A DNA stretch of 64,000 bases. It comes from Brevibacillus choshinensis (GTDB lineage: Bacteria > Bacillota > Bacilli > Brevibacillales > Brevibacillaceae). The position numbers and the translations under genes were made by a program. How positions within the stretch are numbered: position 1 is the stretch's first letter; the number at the start of each line of letters is the position of its first letter. Positions 43,536 to 51,199 of this stretch are shown here, piece after piece. The notes under the pieces were generated by a model. It was not told the DNA's origin. It did not search any database and was given only the letters and a program-made list of their open reading frames with translations. Location: positions 62,001 through 126,000 of the forward strand of contig NZ_LJJB01000010.1 in NCBI RefSeq assembly GCF_001420695.1, written 5' to 3'.

Positions 43536-45350
43536 TTACGGTAGATTGTGTTCCTTGATTTTGCGAAACAAAGTGGCACGGCTGATCCCCAAAAGACGCG
43601 CCGCATCCTCTTTACTCTGATTGGCTAGCGAAACCACCTTCAATGCTTGGCGAATCGCTGCTCGCTCTCTGTCTTTCAGATTCAGTAATTCGTCCAGCGG
43701 AACAACCGCCTCCGCTTCTTCTACTCCCACACCTTGTTCTTTCTTGGCAGGAATGGAGATCCGTTCAGGCTGGATCAACAAGGTCGACTCCAGATTCACC
43801 GCGTACTCGATCACGTTGGCCAGTTCCCGTACATTCCCCGGCCAATCATGATGAAACAGCATGGCCTGCGCCTCTTGGGTAAAGCCTCGTAGATCTTTGC
43901 CCAGCCGTTCCCCGTGTGCACGCAGAAAACCATTTGCCAGTGTCAAAATGTCTTCTCGACGCTCCCTCAGGGATGGTAGGTGGATAGGAATGACATGCAA
44001 GCGATAGTACAAATCGGTCCGAAATGAACCCTCAGCGACTAATTGCTCCAGATTGCGATGGGTCGCAGCAATGATTCGCACATCGACACTGATCGCCCGT
44101 CCCGCTCCGCCTACCCTCGCGATCTGTTTCTCCTGCAAGACTCGCAGCAGCTTGACCTGCAGATGGGCAGACATATCTCCTATTTCATCGAGAAAAAGCG
44201 TCCCTTTATCGGCTGCCTCAAATAAGCCTCTTTTTCCACCTTTGCGAGCCCCGGTGAATGCGCCATCCTCATAGCCGAACAGTTCGCTCTCCAGCAGCTG
44301 CTCCGGGATCGCCGCACAATTGATGGAGACAAACGGGCCTTTCTTTCGATGTCCAGCCTGATGAATGGCATCGGCAAAAAGCTCCTTGCCCGTGCCGCTC
44401 TCTCCTGTCAACAAGACGGTGGAATCACTCGTTGACACCTGCCTCGCCACATCAATTGCCTGTGTAATTGCCGGACTGGTGCCCACAATTTGTGAAAAAG
44501 CGTCTTCATGCTGGAAGCCTCCGACCTGTCTGGCAATCGCTACGACTTCATGCACATCATCCAGGATGATGACCCACTCTCTCGTCGTACCTGCTAGCTG
44601 GATCGGTTTGATTGAAAACAAAAACTCTTTGTCCGAATTACCGACGTGCAGCACGACCTTTTGCGGTGTCACCCCTGTGTCCACTGCCTGACGAATAGCC
44701 TGGATCCACTGCGTCTCTTGCTCTGTATTTCTTCTATTGTCATTTTCGGAAGGATCAGCAATCCCCAGATAGTGGCGAGCACGCTGATTGGCCTGAACGA
44801 TCCGGTCGGATTGATCCACAGTCAGCATAGCCTTGTCTAGATCATCCATAACGATACGCAGTTTTTCCAGCGTCAGCTGTTGCTCGACGTAGGTGAGGTG
44901 CTCCTTTAGTTTACTGGCAATCAGCTCCGCCATCTTTTGTAAAAAGGGCAGGATGGCATCGACATCCGCAAATAAGCGTTGTCGCTGCTCCTGATCAAAG
45001 GCGAGCAGCCCGATGACTCCTACATTCCTGCCATCCAACGTGATCGGGCAGCATATTTCTCCCGTCTCCTCGCAATTGCCGAAATGCGTGCAGGGTCGAC
45101 AACGCTCATCTGCACCGGGATTCATAATGACCACTGGCCGCCCATCAAACAAAGACGCTCGGTACACATGGTCTTCTCCCGCCATCGTACGCAGGATTCC
45201 TGCCTCTGTCCGTCCCGTACCGGCAATCCGCATCAAGTTATGATCGGCAATTTCCACCTCTACCCGCAATGCGGAGGCCATCGCCGAGGCGATCTGTTGT
45301 ACACTTTCCTGTATCTCATGCAAGGGCATACGGATTCCCCTCTCACTCAT
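43536..45350 (-). CDS. Sigma-54-dependent transcriptional activator (enhancer-binding protein)
   Basis: 604 residues. The N-terminal GAF-like sensor (about 10-150) contains a Cys cluster (Cys84, 87, 93, 100, 101). A PAS-like domain (160-270) follows, then an AAA+ domain with Walker A GESGTGKE (316-323), the sigma-54 contact loop GAFTGA (363-368) and Walker B FLDEIGD. The C-terminal Fis-type helix-turn-helix is AARLLGISRATLFRKIKEH. It should drive the promoter at 47877-47893 and activate its own operon. The gene order ammonia-lyase, amidohydrolase, activator resembles the Escherichia coli ygeX-ygeY-ygeV region. ATG 45350 has GGAGG 7 nt upstream; ATG 45329 is also possible. Confidence 0.94.
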   Translation of the reverse strand: MSERGIRMPLHEIQESVQQIASAMASALRVEVEIADHNLMRIAGTGRTEAGILRTMAGEDHVYRASLFDGRPVVIMNPGADERCRPCTHFGNCEETGEICCPITLDGRNVGVIGLLAFDQEQRQRLFADVDAILPFLQKMAELIASKLKEHLTYVEQQLTLEKLRIVMDDLDKAMLTVDQSDRIVQANQRARHYLGIADPSENDNRRNTEQETQWIQAIRQAVDTGVTPQKVVLHVGNSDKEFLFSIKPIQLAGTTREWVIILDDVHEVVAIARQVGGFQHEDAFSQIVGTSPAITQAIDVARQVSTSDSTVLLTGESGTGKELFADAIHQAGHRKKGPFVSINCAAIPEQLLESELFGYEDGAFTGARKGGKRGLFEAADKGTLFLDEIGDMSAHLQVKLLRVLQEKQIARVGGAGRAISVDVRIIAATHRNLEQLVAEGSFRTDLYYRLHVIPIHLPSLRERREDILTLANGFLRAHGERLGKDLRGFTQEAQAMLFHHDWPGNVRELANVIEYAVNLESTLLIQPERISIPAKKEQGVGVEEAEAVVPLDELLNLKDRERAAIRQALKVVSLANQSKEDAARLLGISRATLFRKIKEHNLP

Positions 45351-45404
45351 GCCTATGCCTCCATTATACCGTGGTTGCAGGGGAACCTCGTCTCCAAATT
45401 TCCA

Positions 45405-46562
45405 TTAGCCACAATATTCACAAATCGTTTCCGCCAAGATATGTGCCATATCTACGAGGCTATCCGTTTCCACGTATTCCACCGCCCCGTGCAAGCCTGC
45501 TCCCGTTGGTCCAAACAGTACGGTAGGAATCCCTGCCTCCTGGATCAGAGCGGCATCCGTCCATCCGGAAAAGCCAGTAATTCCAGGAGAGCGCCCCAAG
45601 CGGTTGCGGCAAGCAGCTTCCAACGTGCCGAAGATCTGCTCTTCTGTGGAAACTTCGTACGGCTCCCTCCAGAAAAAGAGTTCGGCACTTGCCTGAAAGC
45701 TCTCATCCTCTACGTGGAGCTTTTGCAAAATCGCCTCTACTTCCTGCGCCACTTCTTGCTCAGTCTCACCTGGTATCGTCCTGCGTTCCCAATCCAGACG
45801 GCAATAATCCGGATAGGTGGACAATTCCGTTCCCCCTTGTATCAACGATGCATGAACGGAGGGTGAGCCTAAGATAGCATGCTGCTTTTCCTTCAGCTTT
45901 TGAGAGAGTCGATCCAGCTCCTGAAGTACCCTGCCAGCATGAACAATAGCATCCACACCCTCTGCCGGGCGACTACCATGTGCTGACTTACCCTTAACCT
46001 CGCAGCTCACCCAGGCAAAGCCTTTGTGTACGACGCCAATATCCAAATCGGACGGTTCGCATACGATGGCTGCGTCAGCACGATACTCTTTGACCAGAGC
46101 CTCCGTCCCGATGCTCTTGTACTCTTCATCTGCCACGAACGTGAGAATAACATCGCCTGCCAAAGGCACCTTTGCCCGGTTGATCGCTTCGACCGCTGCA
46201 ATCATCGCTCCCAGACTGCCTTTCATGTCCTGACTGCCGCGTCCGTATATTTTGCCGTCCTCATGCGTCGGCTCGAATGGTCCGATTGCCATCCGTTTGG
46301 CACTCACGGTATCCATATGGCCGTTCAAGAGAAGCGATTTTCCTTTGCCACTTCCTCGCAGAATACCGATGACATTGACGGCCGTCTCATTGATTGGCAC
46401 GAGTCGTACTTCCAATCCACTTTCTAGGAGTCGTTTCTTGATAAATTCAGCGATCTCCTTTTCGCCTGGACCATCTGCGTCCAGATATGGATTCACCGAA
46501 TCAATCCGAATGAGATCCTGTACCAAAGAAACCAATTCATCGCGTTCAATCGTTATATGCAT
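45405..46562 (-). CDS. M20-family metallo-amidohydrolase (YgeY/ArgE-like)
   Basis: 385 residues from ATG 46562 (GGGAGGG about 7 nt upstream). M20 features: NGHMDTVSA (first zinc ligand), GRGSQDMKGSLGAMI (bridging Asp), FVADEEYKSIGTEAL (catalytic Glu pair), ligand CEPSDLDIGVVHKG, dimer-domain HGSRPAEGVDA, and a late HGAVEYVE. The family includes ArgE deacetylase, DapE and dipeptidases. Its position between diaminopropionate ammonia-lyase and the sigma-54 activator suggests release of 2,3-diaminopropionate or a related amino acid from an acyl or peptide conjugate; that is inferred from synteny with ygeY. Confidence 0.93.
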   Translation of the reverse strand: MHITIERDELVSLVQDLIRIDSVNPYLDADGPGEKEIAEFIKKRLLESGLEVRLVPINETAVNVIGILRGSGKGKSLLLNGHMDTVSAKRMAIGPFEPTHEDGKIYGRGSQDMKGSLGAMIAAVEAINRAKVPLAGDVILTFVADEEYKSIGTEALVKEYRADAAIVCEPSDLDIGVVHKGFAWVSCEVKGKSAHGSRPAEGVDAIVHAGRVLQELDRLSQKLKEKQHAILGSPSVHASLIQGGTELSTYPDYCRLDWERRTIPGETEQEVAQEVEAILQKLHVEDESFQASAELFFWREPYEVSTEEQIFGTLEAACRNRLGRSPGITGFSGWTDAALIQEAGIPTVLFGPTGAGLHGAVEYVETDSLVDMAHILAETICEYCG

Positions 46563-46600
46563 GTGCTCGCCCTCCCGTTTCATTCGATAATCGACTGTAG

Positions 46601-47836
46601 TTATACGCTAGGCCAGGCTCCTTCCCAGACAATGCGCCTGTATTGCTCCTTGTCGGTGTCGCCCTCCGTACTAAAACAGAGGATGACCGAATCTTCACGG
46701 ATTCTCAGCTGTTCTTTCAGAAGCCTGCCTTCTTCCTTTTGCAGGATTGCCGCCAATAACCCCAAACCAATTGCCCCGCTCTCGCCGCTTACAATCTTGG
46801 GATCACTACCAGACGGAGCGGCCAGTATCCGCATCCCTGTTGCCGCCACATGGTCGGGACAGCTCACAAACGCATCTGCATAATCACGCAAGATGTCCCA
46901 CGCCAGCGGATTCGGCTCTCCGCATGCCAGGCCCGCCATGATCGTCTGTAAATCACCTGAAACGACATGAGGCTCTCCGTCTCCGCTCGTAGCGGATATG
47001 TACATACAAGCTGCAGCATGAGGCTCTACAATTACGGTTACCGGATAGTCTGAACCGAGCTGTTGAACAAAGTATCCGAGAACGGCACCCGCCATCGAGC
47101 CTACCCCTGCTTGTAAAAACAGATGAGTGGGCTTTTTTTCGGGGAGTTGCTCCGACAGCTGTCGGATGGCTTCCGCTGCCATCGTCGTATAGCCTTGCAT
47201 AATCCAAGCCGGGATCTTTGTGTACCCATTCCACGCGGTATCCTGCACCACCTGCCAGCCTCGCTCGCGTGCCACTTTTTCAGAGAGACGAACCGCCTCA
47301 TCATAGTTTCCGTTAATGACATGGGCATCGGCACCCACCTCGCGGATCGCAGCGACTCGCTCCTGTGACGAGCCTTTTGGAAGATAGACGACTGCCTGAT
47401 GGCCAAGCTGTGCTGCTGCCCATGCAACTGCTCTCCCATGATTTCCATCGGTCGCGGTGACAAAGGTAACGGGTCCAATCTGCTGCCTCACTTCTTCTGA
47501 GCGAAGCGTGTCAAAATCGACTTGCTCTATCGAAAGACCCAGTCTTTCACATAAGTAGCACCCCATAGCATAAGCAGCACCTAGAACTTTAAAAGCATGG
47601 AGGCCAAATCGATGTGACTCATCTTTGACAAGCAGCTGCCCGACGCCAAGCTCCCGCGCTAATGACGGCAGAATGACTAGTGGAGTTGGCTCATAAATAG
47701 GAAAGGATTCGTGAAAAGCTTGGGCCAAACGACAGGCTTCCGTCGATAGAAAGGGCGGTAAGCGGTTGGCGTCGCCACCTGCATTCCTGACATTTCTTGC
47801 GTTTATCACAGCTCGAATCGTTTTTTCTTGTGGCAT
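46601..47836 (-). CDS. dpaL: Diaminopropionate ammonia-lyase
   Basis: 411 residues from ATG 47836 (GGAGG 7 nt upstream). Fold-type II PLP enzyme: PLP Lys83 in LLVKDESHRFGLHAFKVLGAA, the Asn/Gly segment FVTATDGNHGRAVAWAA, and a glycine-rich phosphate loop LQAGVGSMAGAVLGYF. It degrades 2,3-diaminopropionate to pyruvate and ammonia, matching YgeX of E. coli in length and motifs. It is the first gene of a sigma-54 operon with an M20 amidohydrolase and a sigma-54 activator, giving the cell a nitrogen-scavenging pathway. Confidence 0.93.
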   Translation of the reverse strand: MPQEKTIRAVINARNVRNAGGDANRLPPFLSTEACRLAQAFHESFPIYEPTPLVILPSLARELGVGQLLVKDESHRFGLHAFKVLGAAYAMGCYLCERLGLSIEQVDFDTLRSEEVRQQIGPVTFVTATDGNHGRAVAWAAAQLGHQAVVYLPKGSSQERVAAIREVGADAHVINGNYDEAVRLSEKVARERGWQVVQDTAWNGYTKIPAWIMQGYTTMAAEAIRQLSEQLPEKKPTHLFLQAGVGSMAGAVLGYFVQQLGSDYPVTVIVEPHAAACMYISATSGDGEPHVVSGDLQTIMAGLACGEPNPLAWDILRDYADAFVSCPDHVAATGMRILAAPSGSDPKIVSGESGAIGLGLLAAILQKEEGRLLKEQLRIREDSVILCFSTEGDTDKEQYRRIVWEGAWPSV

Positions 47837-47876
47837 CTCGATACCTCCGACGTAGTGTCTTTCCACTCTCTTTCAG

Positions 47877-47893
47877 TAGCACGGAGCATGCCA
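47877..47893 (-). promoter_or_regulatory. Sigma-54 (-24/-12) promoter
   Basis: The minus strand reads TGGCATGCTCCGTGCTA, with invariant GG and GC exactly 10 nt apart, as required by sigma-54. Transcription would start near 47867, giving a ~30-nt leader before the dpaL ATG. Confidence 0.75.
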
Positions 47894-47934
47894 GCGTATC
47901 CCACGCAGATTCAACCTTTATTTCGATTCCCCAG

Positions 47935-47987
47935 TCTCATTTCGAGATTTATTCGTCTCAAAATGAGATTTACGTATCACTTTGAGA
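47935..47987. promoter_or_regulatory. Three phased upstream activator sites for the sigma-54 regulator
   Basis: Three 13-bp palindromes of form TCTC-N5-GAGA: TCTCATTTCGAGA (47935-47947), TCTCAAAATGAGA (47956-47968) and TATCACTTTGAGA (47975-47987, one mismatch). Starts are 21 and 19 bp apart, about two helical turns each, at roughly -74 to -114 from the predicted start. This fits enhancer sites for an oligomeric activator. Confidence 0.65.
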
Positions 47988-48114
47988 ATTTGCACACAAT
48001 TGTATCGACCGAACAAAGGTACCACGAAAATTAGGTACTTCTACGATCAGATTGCTCCCGTTAGGATGATGGGTAGGCAGCACATGCCAAACTCTTCTTA
48101 TTGGTGGCGATCCT

Positions 48115-48777
48115 ATGTACCTTCTCCTCTTATTTCTAGGTCCAACGATTATGATTTTTTGTGGATTACAACTGTTTAGCAGCGTCCCGATCACATTTCT
48201 TCTCTTTTATAGCTGGCTTCTACTCGTGCCATTCCTGGATTTGCATTTCTTGCAGGGAAAACTTTGGCGTGACACCCTTTCTTACGTTGGTTTGGTTCTT
48301 CATCGCAAGAACTTGATCGTGGGCAGCATGTCCGGCGCACTTTTTCTCCTTGTGATCTTTTGGACTGGATCTCTTTTTCATCCTTTCCTCTTTCAACAAG
48401 ACGACTTTACACAGCTGTTGGAGCGGTGGCATTTTTCCGGCAATCAAGCAGTATGGCTTATCGGAATCTTGATGTTCATTAATCCACTATTGGAGGAGCT
48501 TTACTGGCGAGGTTTTATGCATCAGAAGCTGGCGGAAAGCAGAAGACCCGCTACTGTCATTCTCCTTACTGCCTTTTTTTACAGCCTGTATCATTTGCTC
48601 TCTGTGATTCCTCTGTTCGCCTGGCCCTATCATGTTTTGATGGTCTTTCCCGTTTTTTTCGCAGGGATCGTTTGGGGTTATTTGCGACATCGGTACCGCA
48701 CGATCTTTGGCTCCATGATCAGTCACATTCTGGCCGATGTCGGCATCATGATGGTCTATTTGTTTTTTCTGGTTTGA
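48115..48777 (+). CDS. CPBP-family intramembrane metalloprotease
   Basis: 220 residues with about six to seven transmembrane helices. It carries the CPBP (Abi) motifs: EE at 127-128 with Arg132 (PLLEELYWRGFM), then FFYSLYHLL with a conserved His, and the final HILADVGIM segment. CPBP proteins are glutamic-type or metallo-type membrane proteases, related to Rce1, that act in peptide export, immunity or regulation. The substrate is unknown. It is divergent from the sigma-54 operon and ends at a long hairpin. Confidence 0.85.
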   Translation: MYLLLLFLGPTIMIFCGLQLFSSVPITFLLFYSWLLLVPFLDLHFLQGKLWRDTLSYVGLVLHRKNLIVGSMSGALFLLVIFWTGSLFHPFLFQQDDFTQLLERWHFSGNQAVWLIGILMFINPLLEELYWRGFMHQKLAESRRPATVILLTAFFYSLYHLLSVIPLFAWPYHVLMVFPVFFAGIVWGYLRHRYRTIFGSMISHILADVGIMMVYLFFLV

Positions 48778-48799
48778 TTCAAAATAGCAACCACACATG

Positions 48800-48875
48800 C
48801 AGAACGCCTTTCCAGGAAGACTCGGGTATCACGCTTTACTCCCGACGGTCATCACTTGAAAAGGCGTTTGTTTTT
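48800..48875. terminator. Long hairpin between CPBP and ymaF genes
   Basis: AACGCCTTT pairs with AAAGGCGTT; an inner CTCGGG/CCCGA stem lies between, and a T-rich stretch follows on the plus strand. It is likely a shared terminator for the convergent genes. Confidence 0.55.
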
Positions 48876-49245
48876 AAATGAGCGGTTTTTGGATCAGTGT
48901 TGCAAAAGTGAATACATGGACGTGCCCATCTTCAAAGGTCGTTGATCCTTTGACAAAATGGATGTGTTTCCCATTACCCACATGAATGGCAGGTCCAGTC
49001 GTAATCCGCACTTGATGGAAATGGTCGAAGAAATCCGTGTTGGTACGGATAATATGGACGTGACTGTTTCCTCTCCGGATCGCTTGCCCCGTCACCCCTG
49101 CGAAACGGTGGTTGTGCCTTTCATCGCCTTCTTCGGCGAGCTTGGTGCTACCAATGAACTCATGCACGTGTCTTTGAGTGGATACTGCAATACCCTTCCT
49201 CTTCAGCCTCCAGTTGAGGTTCTTCGCTGCTTTTTTTCTAACCAT
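48874..49245 (-). CDS. ymaF: YmaF-family protein
   Basis: 123 residues, rich in His. Repeated HVHEF/HNHRF/HVHII/FFDHFHQ and a final HIHFVKGSTTFEDGHVHVF match YmaF of Bacillus. The paired His-x-His motifs suggest metal binding, but no function is established. The N-terminus is basic (VRKKAAKNLNWRLKRKG). AGGAGG precedes the ATG. It is convergent with the CPBP gene. Confidence 0.9.
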   Translation of the reverse strand: MVRKKAAKNLNWRLKRKGIAVSTQRHVHEFIGSTKLAEEGDERHNHRFAGVTGQAIRRGNSHVHIIRTNTDFFDHFHQVRITTGPAIHVGNGKHIHFVKGSTTFEDGHVHVFTFATLIQKPLI

Positions 49246-49484
49246 GAAGAGTACCTCCTTTCGATCGGAACTGAACTATCTTATGACAGAAGGGATAGAC
49301 AAGTCTTAGACTGCTTACCCAACATTTTGAAAAAGGGCGATCACTCTGTTTGACTGTGCTTGGTTTTGGTAAAAATAGAAATGTTCATCTTCTTCGCACT
49401 AGTGGTAATTCAACCTTTCAAAATACAATTTGTTCGTTATAATGAATAGTAGAAACAAAACACTTTTATCCAAGGGGGTAATCC

Positions 49485-50267
49485 ATGTTTGCCCGGCAAC
49501 GGCTCGTTCTGTGGTTTCTTTTTATTTGCCTAGGAGCTCTTCTGTATGAGATTGTGAAAGAACGGTTGAATCATTACGAAAACCAGTGGACACTGGCTTG
49601 GAGCGATGAATTCGACGGCTCCACTGTGGATCGGTCTAAATGGAATGTGCTCGATGTCGCCTCCCCTCGCAACAACGAACTCGAATACTACACCCCGGAA
49701 GCCGTGTCAGTGAAAGACGGATTCCTCAGCATTCGCACAGATAAACGAAGCTATAAAGGATTGAATTACACATCGGGTGCGCTCGAAACGAGATTCAAGT
49801 ATGATTTTCTATACGGTAAAGTGGAGATACACGCACGCCTTCCTAAGGGACAAGGGATCTGGCCTGCCCATTGGATGCCTCCGAGCGACCACGTTTCTCC
49901 TTATGAAATCGACATTATGGAAATGCTCGGACATGAGCCAAACAAAATCTACCTGACGCACCACTGGCTGGGATGGATCCCGAAGCAGTATACGGGTACT
50001 TACGTAGGTCCTGATTACTCGGAGGCATTTCATACCTTTACCGTTGAGTGGGAGCCAGGAAAAATCACCTGGTTCATCGATGGAATCGAGCGATACTCCT
50101 CTACCTCGCATGTCCAAAGCACGCCCGCCTATTTATACCTGAACACAGCTGTTGGAGGAAACTGGCCTGGTTCGCCAGATGAAACAACCGTGTTTCCTCA
50201 ATTCCATGACATCGACTATGTCCGCGTCTATCAGAAACAAAAAGCCGTTGACTGGAAGTTCTGGTAG
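49485..50267 (+). CDS. Glycoside hydrolase family 16 endo-beta-glucanase-like enzyme
   Basis: 260 residues. Residues 7-24 form a hydrophobic signal peptide or anchor. The GH16 fold is evident from WSDEFDGSTVDRSKWNV, the substrate strand FKYDFLYGKVEIHARLP, and the catalytic ExDxxE motif EIDIME (Glu141 nucleophile, Asp143, Glu146 acid/base). Family members cleave beta-1,3/1,4-glucans, galactans or related polysaccharides outside the cell. AAGGGGG lies 5-6 nt before the ATG. A deacetylase gene follows 100 nt downstream, close to the polysaccharide locus, so it may act on the cell's own or competing glycans. Confidence 0.93.
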   Translation: MFARQRLVLWFLFICLGALLYEIVKERLNHYENQWTLAWSDEFDGSTVDRSKWNVLDVASPRNNELEYYTPEAVSVKDGFLSIRTDKRSYKGLNYTSGALETRFKYDFLYGKVEIHARLPKGQGIWPAHWMPPSDHVSPYEIDIMEMLGHEPNKIYLTHHWLGWIPKQYTGTYVGPDYSEAFHTFTVEWEPGKITWFIDGIERYSSTSHVQSTPAYLYLNTAVGGNWPGSPDETTVFPQFHDIDYVRVYQKQKAVDWKFW

Positions 50268-50367
50268 TCCTATAATAGATTCATATTGTTCTTATTAAAG
50301 AACGATTCTTCCTTCTGCCAACGCCCCTTTTCCGAAACCTTCTGCAAGAGAAATAGGAGTTGACTGT

Positions 50368-51153
50368 ATGAAAATCATCATTAATGCGGATGATTTCGGC
50401 ATGTCCCCTTCCACGGACGACGCTATCATCCAGACCTTTTCGATCGGTGCCCTTTCTTCCACAACGATCCTCGCGAATGGATCGAATTTCGAAGCCGCCT
50501 GCCAGAGAGCTCACGAGCAAAAATTGCGAAACTATATCGGGCTTCATATCAATTTGACAGAGGGCATGCCGTTGACAGATGACATCCGGGAATGCCCACG
50601 CTTTTGTGATGCCGATGGTTTTTTTCTCCCGAAGAACAACACGCTCCCTCACCTACTCCTCCCCATGAATGCGGATGAAAAAATGGCTCTGGTCAATGAG
50701 CTCCGAGCGCAAATCCGCCGATGTCGTCAACATGGCTTGCCACTCACACACGCTGATTCCCACAACCACGTACATACAGAAATCATGATCGGGACATTGA
50801 TTATGGATGTTCTCAAAGAAGAAGATATTCCCTTCTTGCGTTTGACACGTAACATCGGTACTGACATGTCTGTAGTGAAAAAAGTATACAAGTCCCTCTA
50901 CAACGGAATCCTGTCGTCAAAAGGACTGCGCGGGGTCAACTATTTTGGAGAATTTGAGGACATGATTGCCATCTACAAAAATGGCGGAAACCGGACTGGA
51001 TCTGTAGAAATCATGTGCCATCCGGTTTTTTCTGAAAACGGCAATATCAACGATCTGTGCGGAGCCTCTATCACACAGCAGTTCCAGGAGCTCATCGCGC
51101 TTATCCCCGAAATGCAATTGACAACGTATGGCCAAACCAAGCAAGCCGGATGA
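50368..51153 (+). CDS. YdjC/ChbG-family carbohydrate deacetylase
   Basis: 261 residues. It starts KIIINADDFGMSPSTDDAII (metal-binding ADDFG), with LTHADSHNHVHTEIM (second metal and catalytic His cluster) and GSVEIMCHPVFSE. The family removes acetyl from chito-oligosaccharides, and HpnK members act on hopanoid sugars; the substrate here is an N-acetylated sugar of unknown identity. It is cytoplasmic, with no signal peptide. The upstream GH16 gene on the same strand may supply oligosaccharides. Normal length. Confidence 0.9.
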   Translation: MKIIINADDFGMSPSTDDAIIQTFSIGALSSTTILANGSNFEAACQRAHEQKLRNYIGLHINLTEGMPLTDDIRECPRFCDADGFFLPKNNTLPHLLLPMNADEKMALVNELRAQIRRCRQHGLPLTHADSHNHVHTEIMIGTLIMDVLKEEDIPFLRLTRNIGTDMSVVKKVYKSLYNGILSSKGLRGVNYFGEFEDMIAIYKNGGNRTGSVEIMCHPVFSENGNINDLCGASITQQFQELIALIPEMQLTTYGQTKQAG

Positions 51154-51163
51154 CAATACAAAT

Positions 51164-51190
51164 GGGGCGAGATCCAAGTGATCCCGCCCC
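51164..51190. terminator. Hairpin between convergent deacetylase and AsnB-like genes
   Basis: GGGGCG (51164-51169) and CGCCCC (51185-51190) with an inner GATC/GATC stem. The following T run is weak, so termination is likely but not certain. Confidence 0.6.
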
Positions 51191-51199
51191 TTCTCCATG

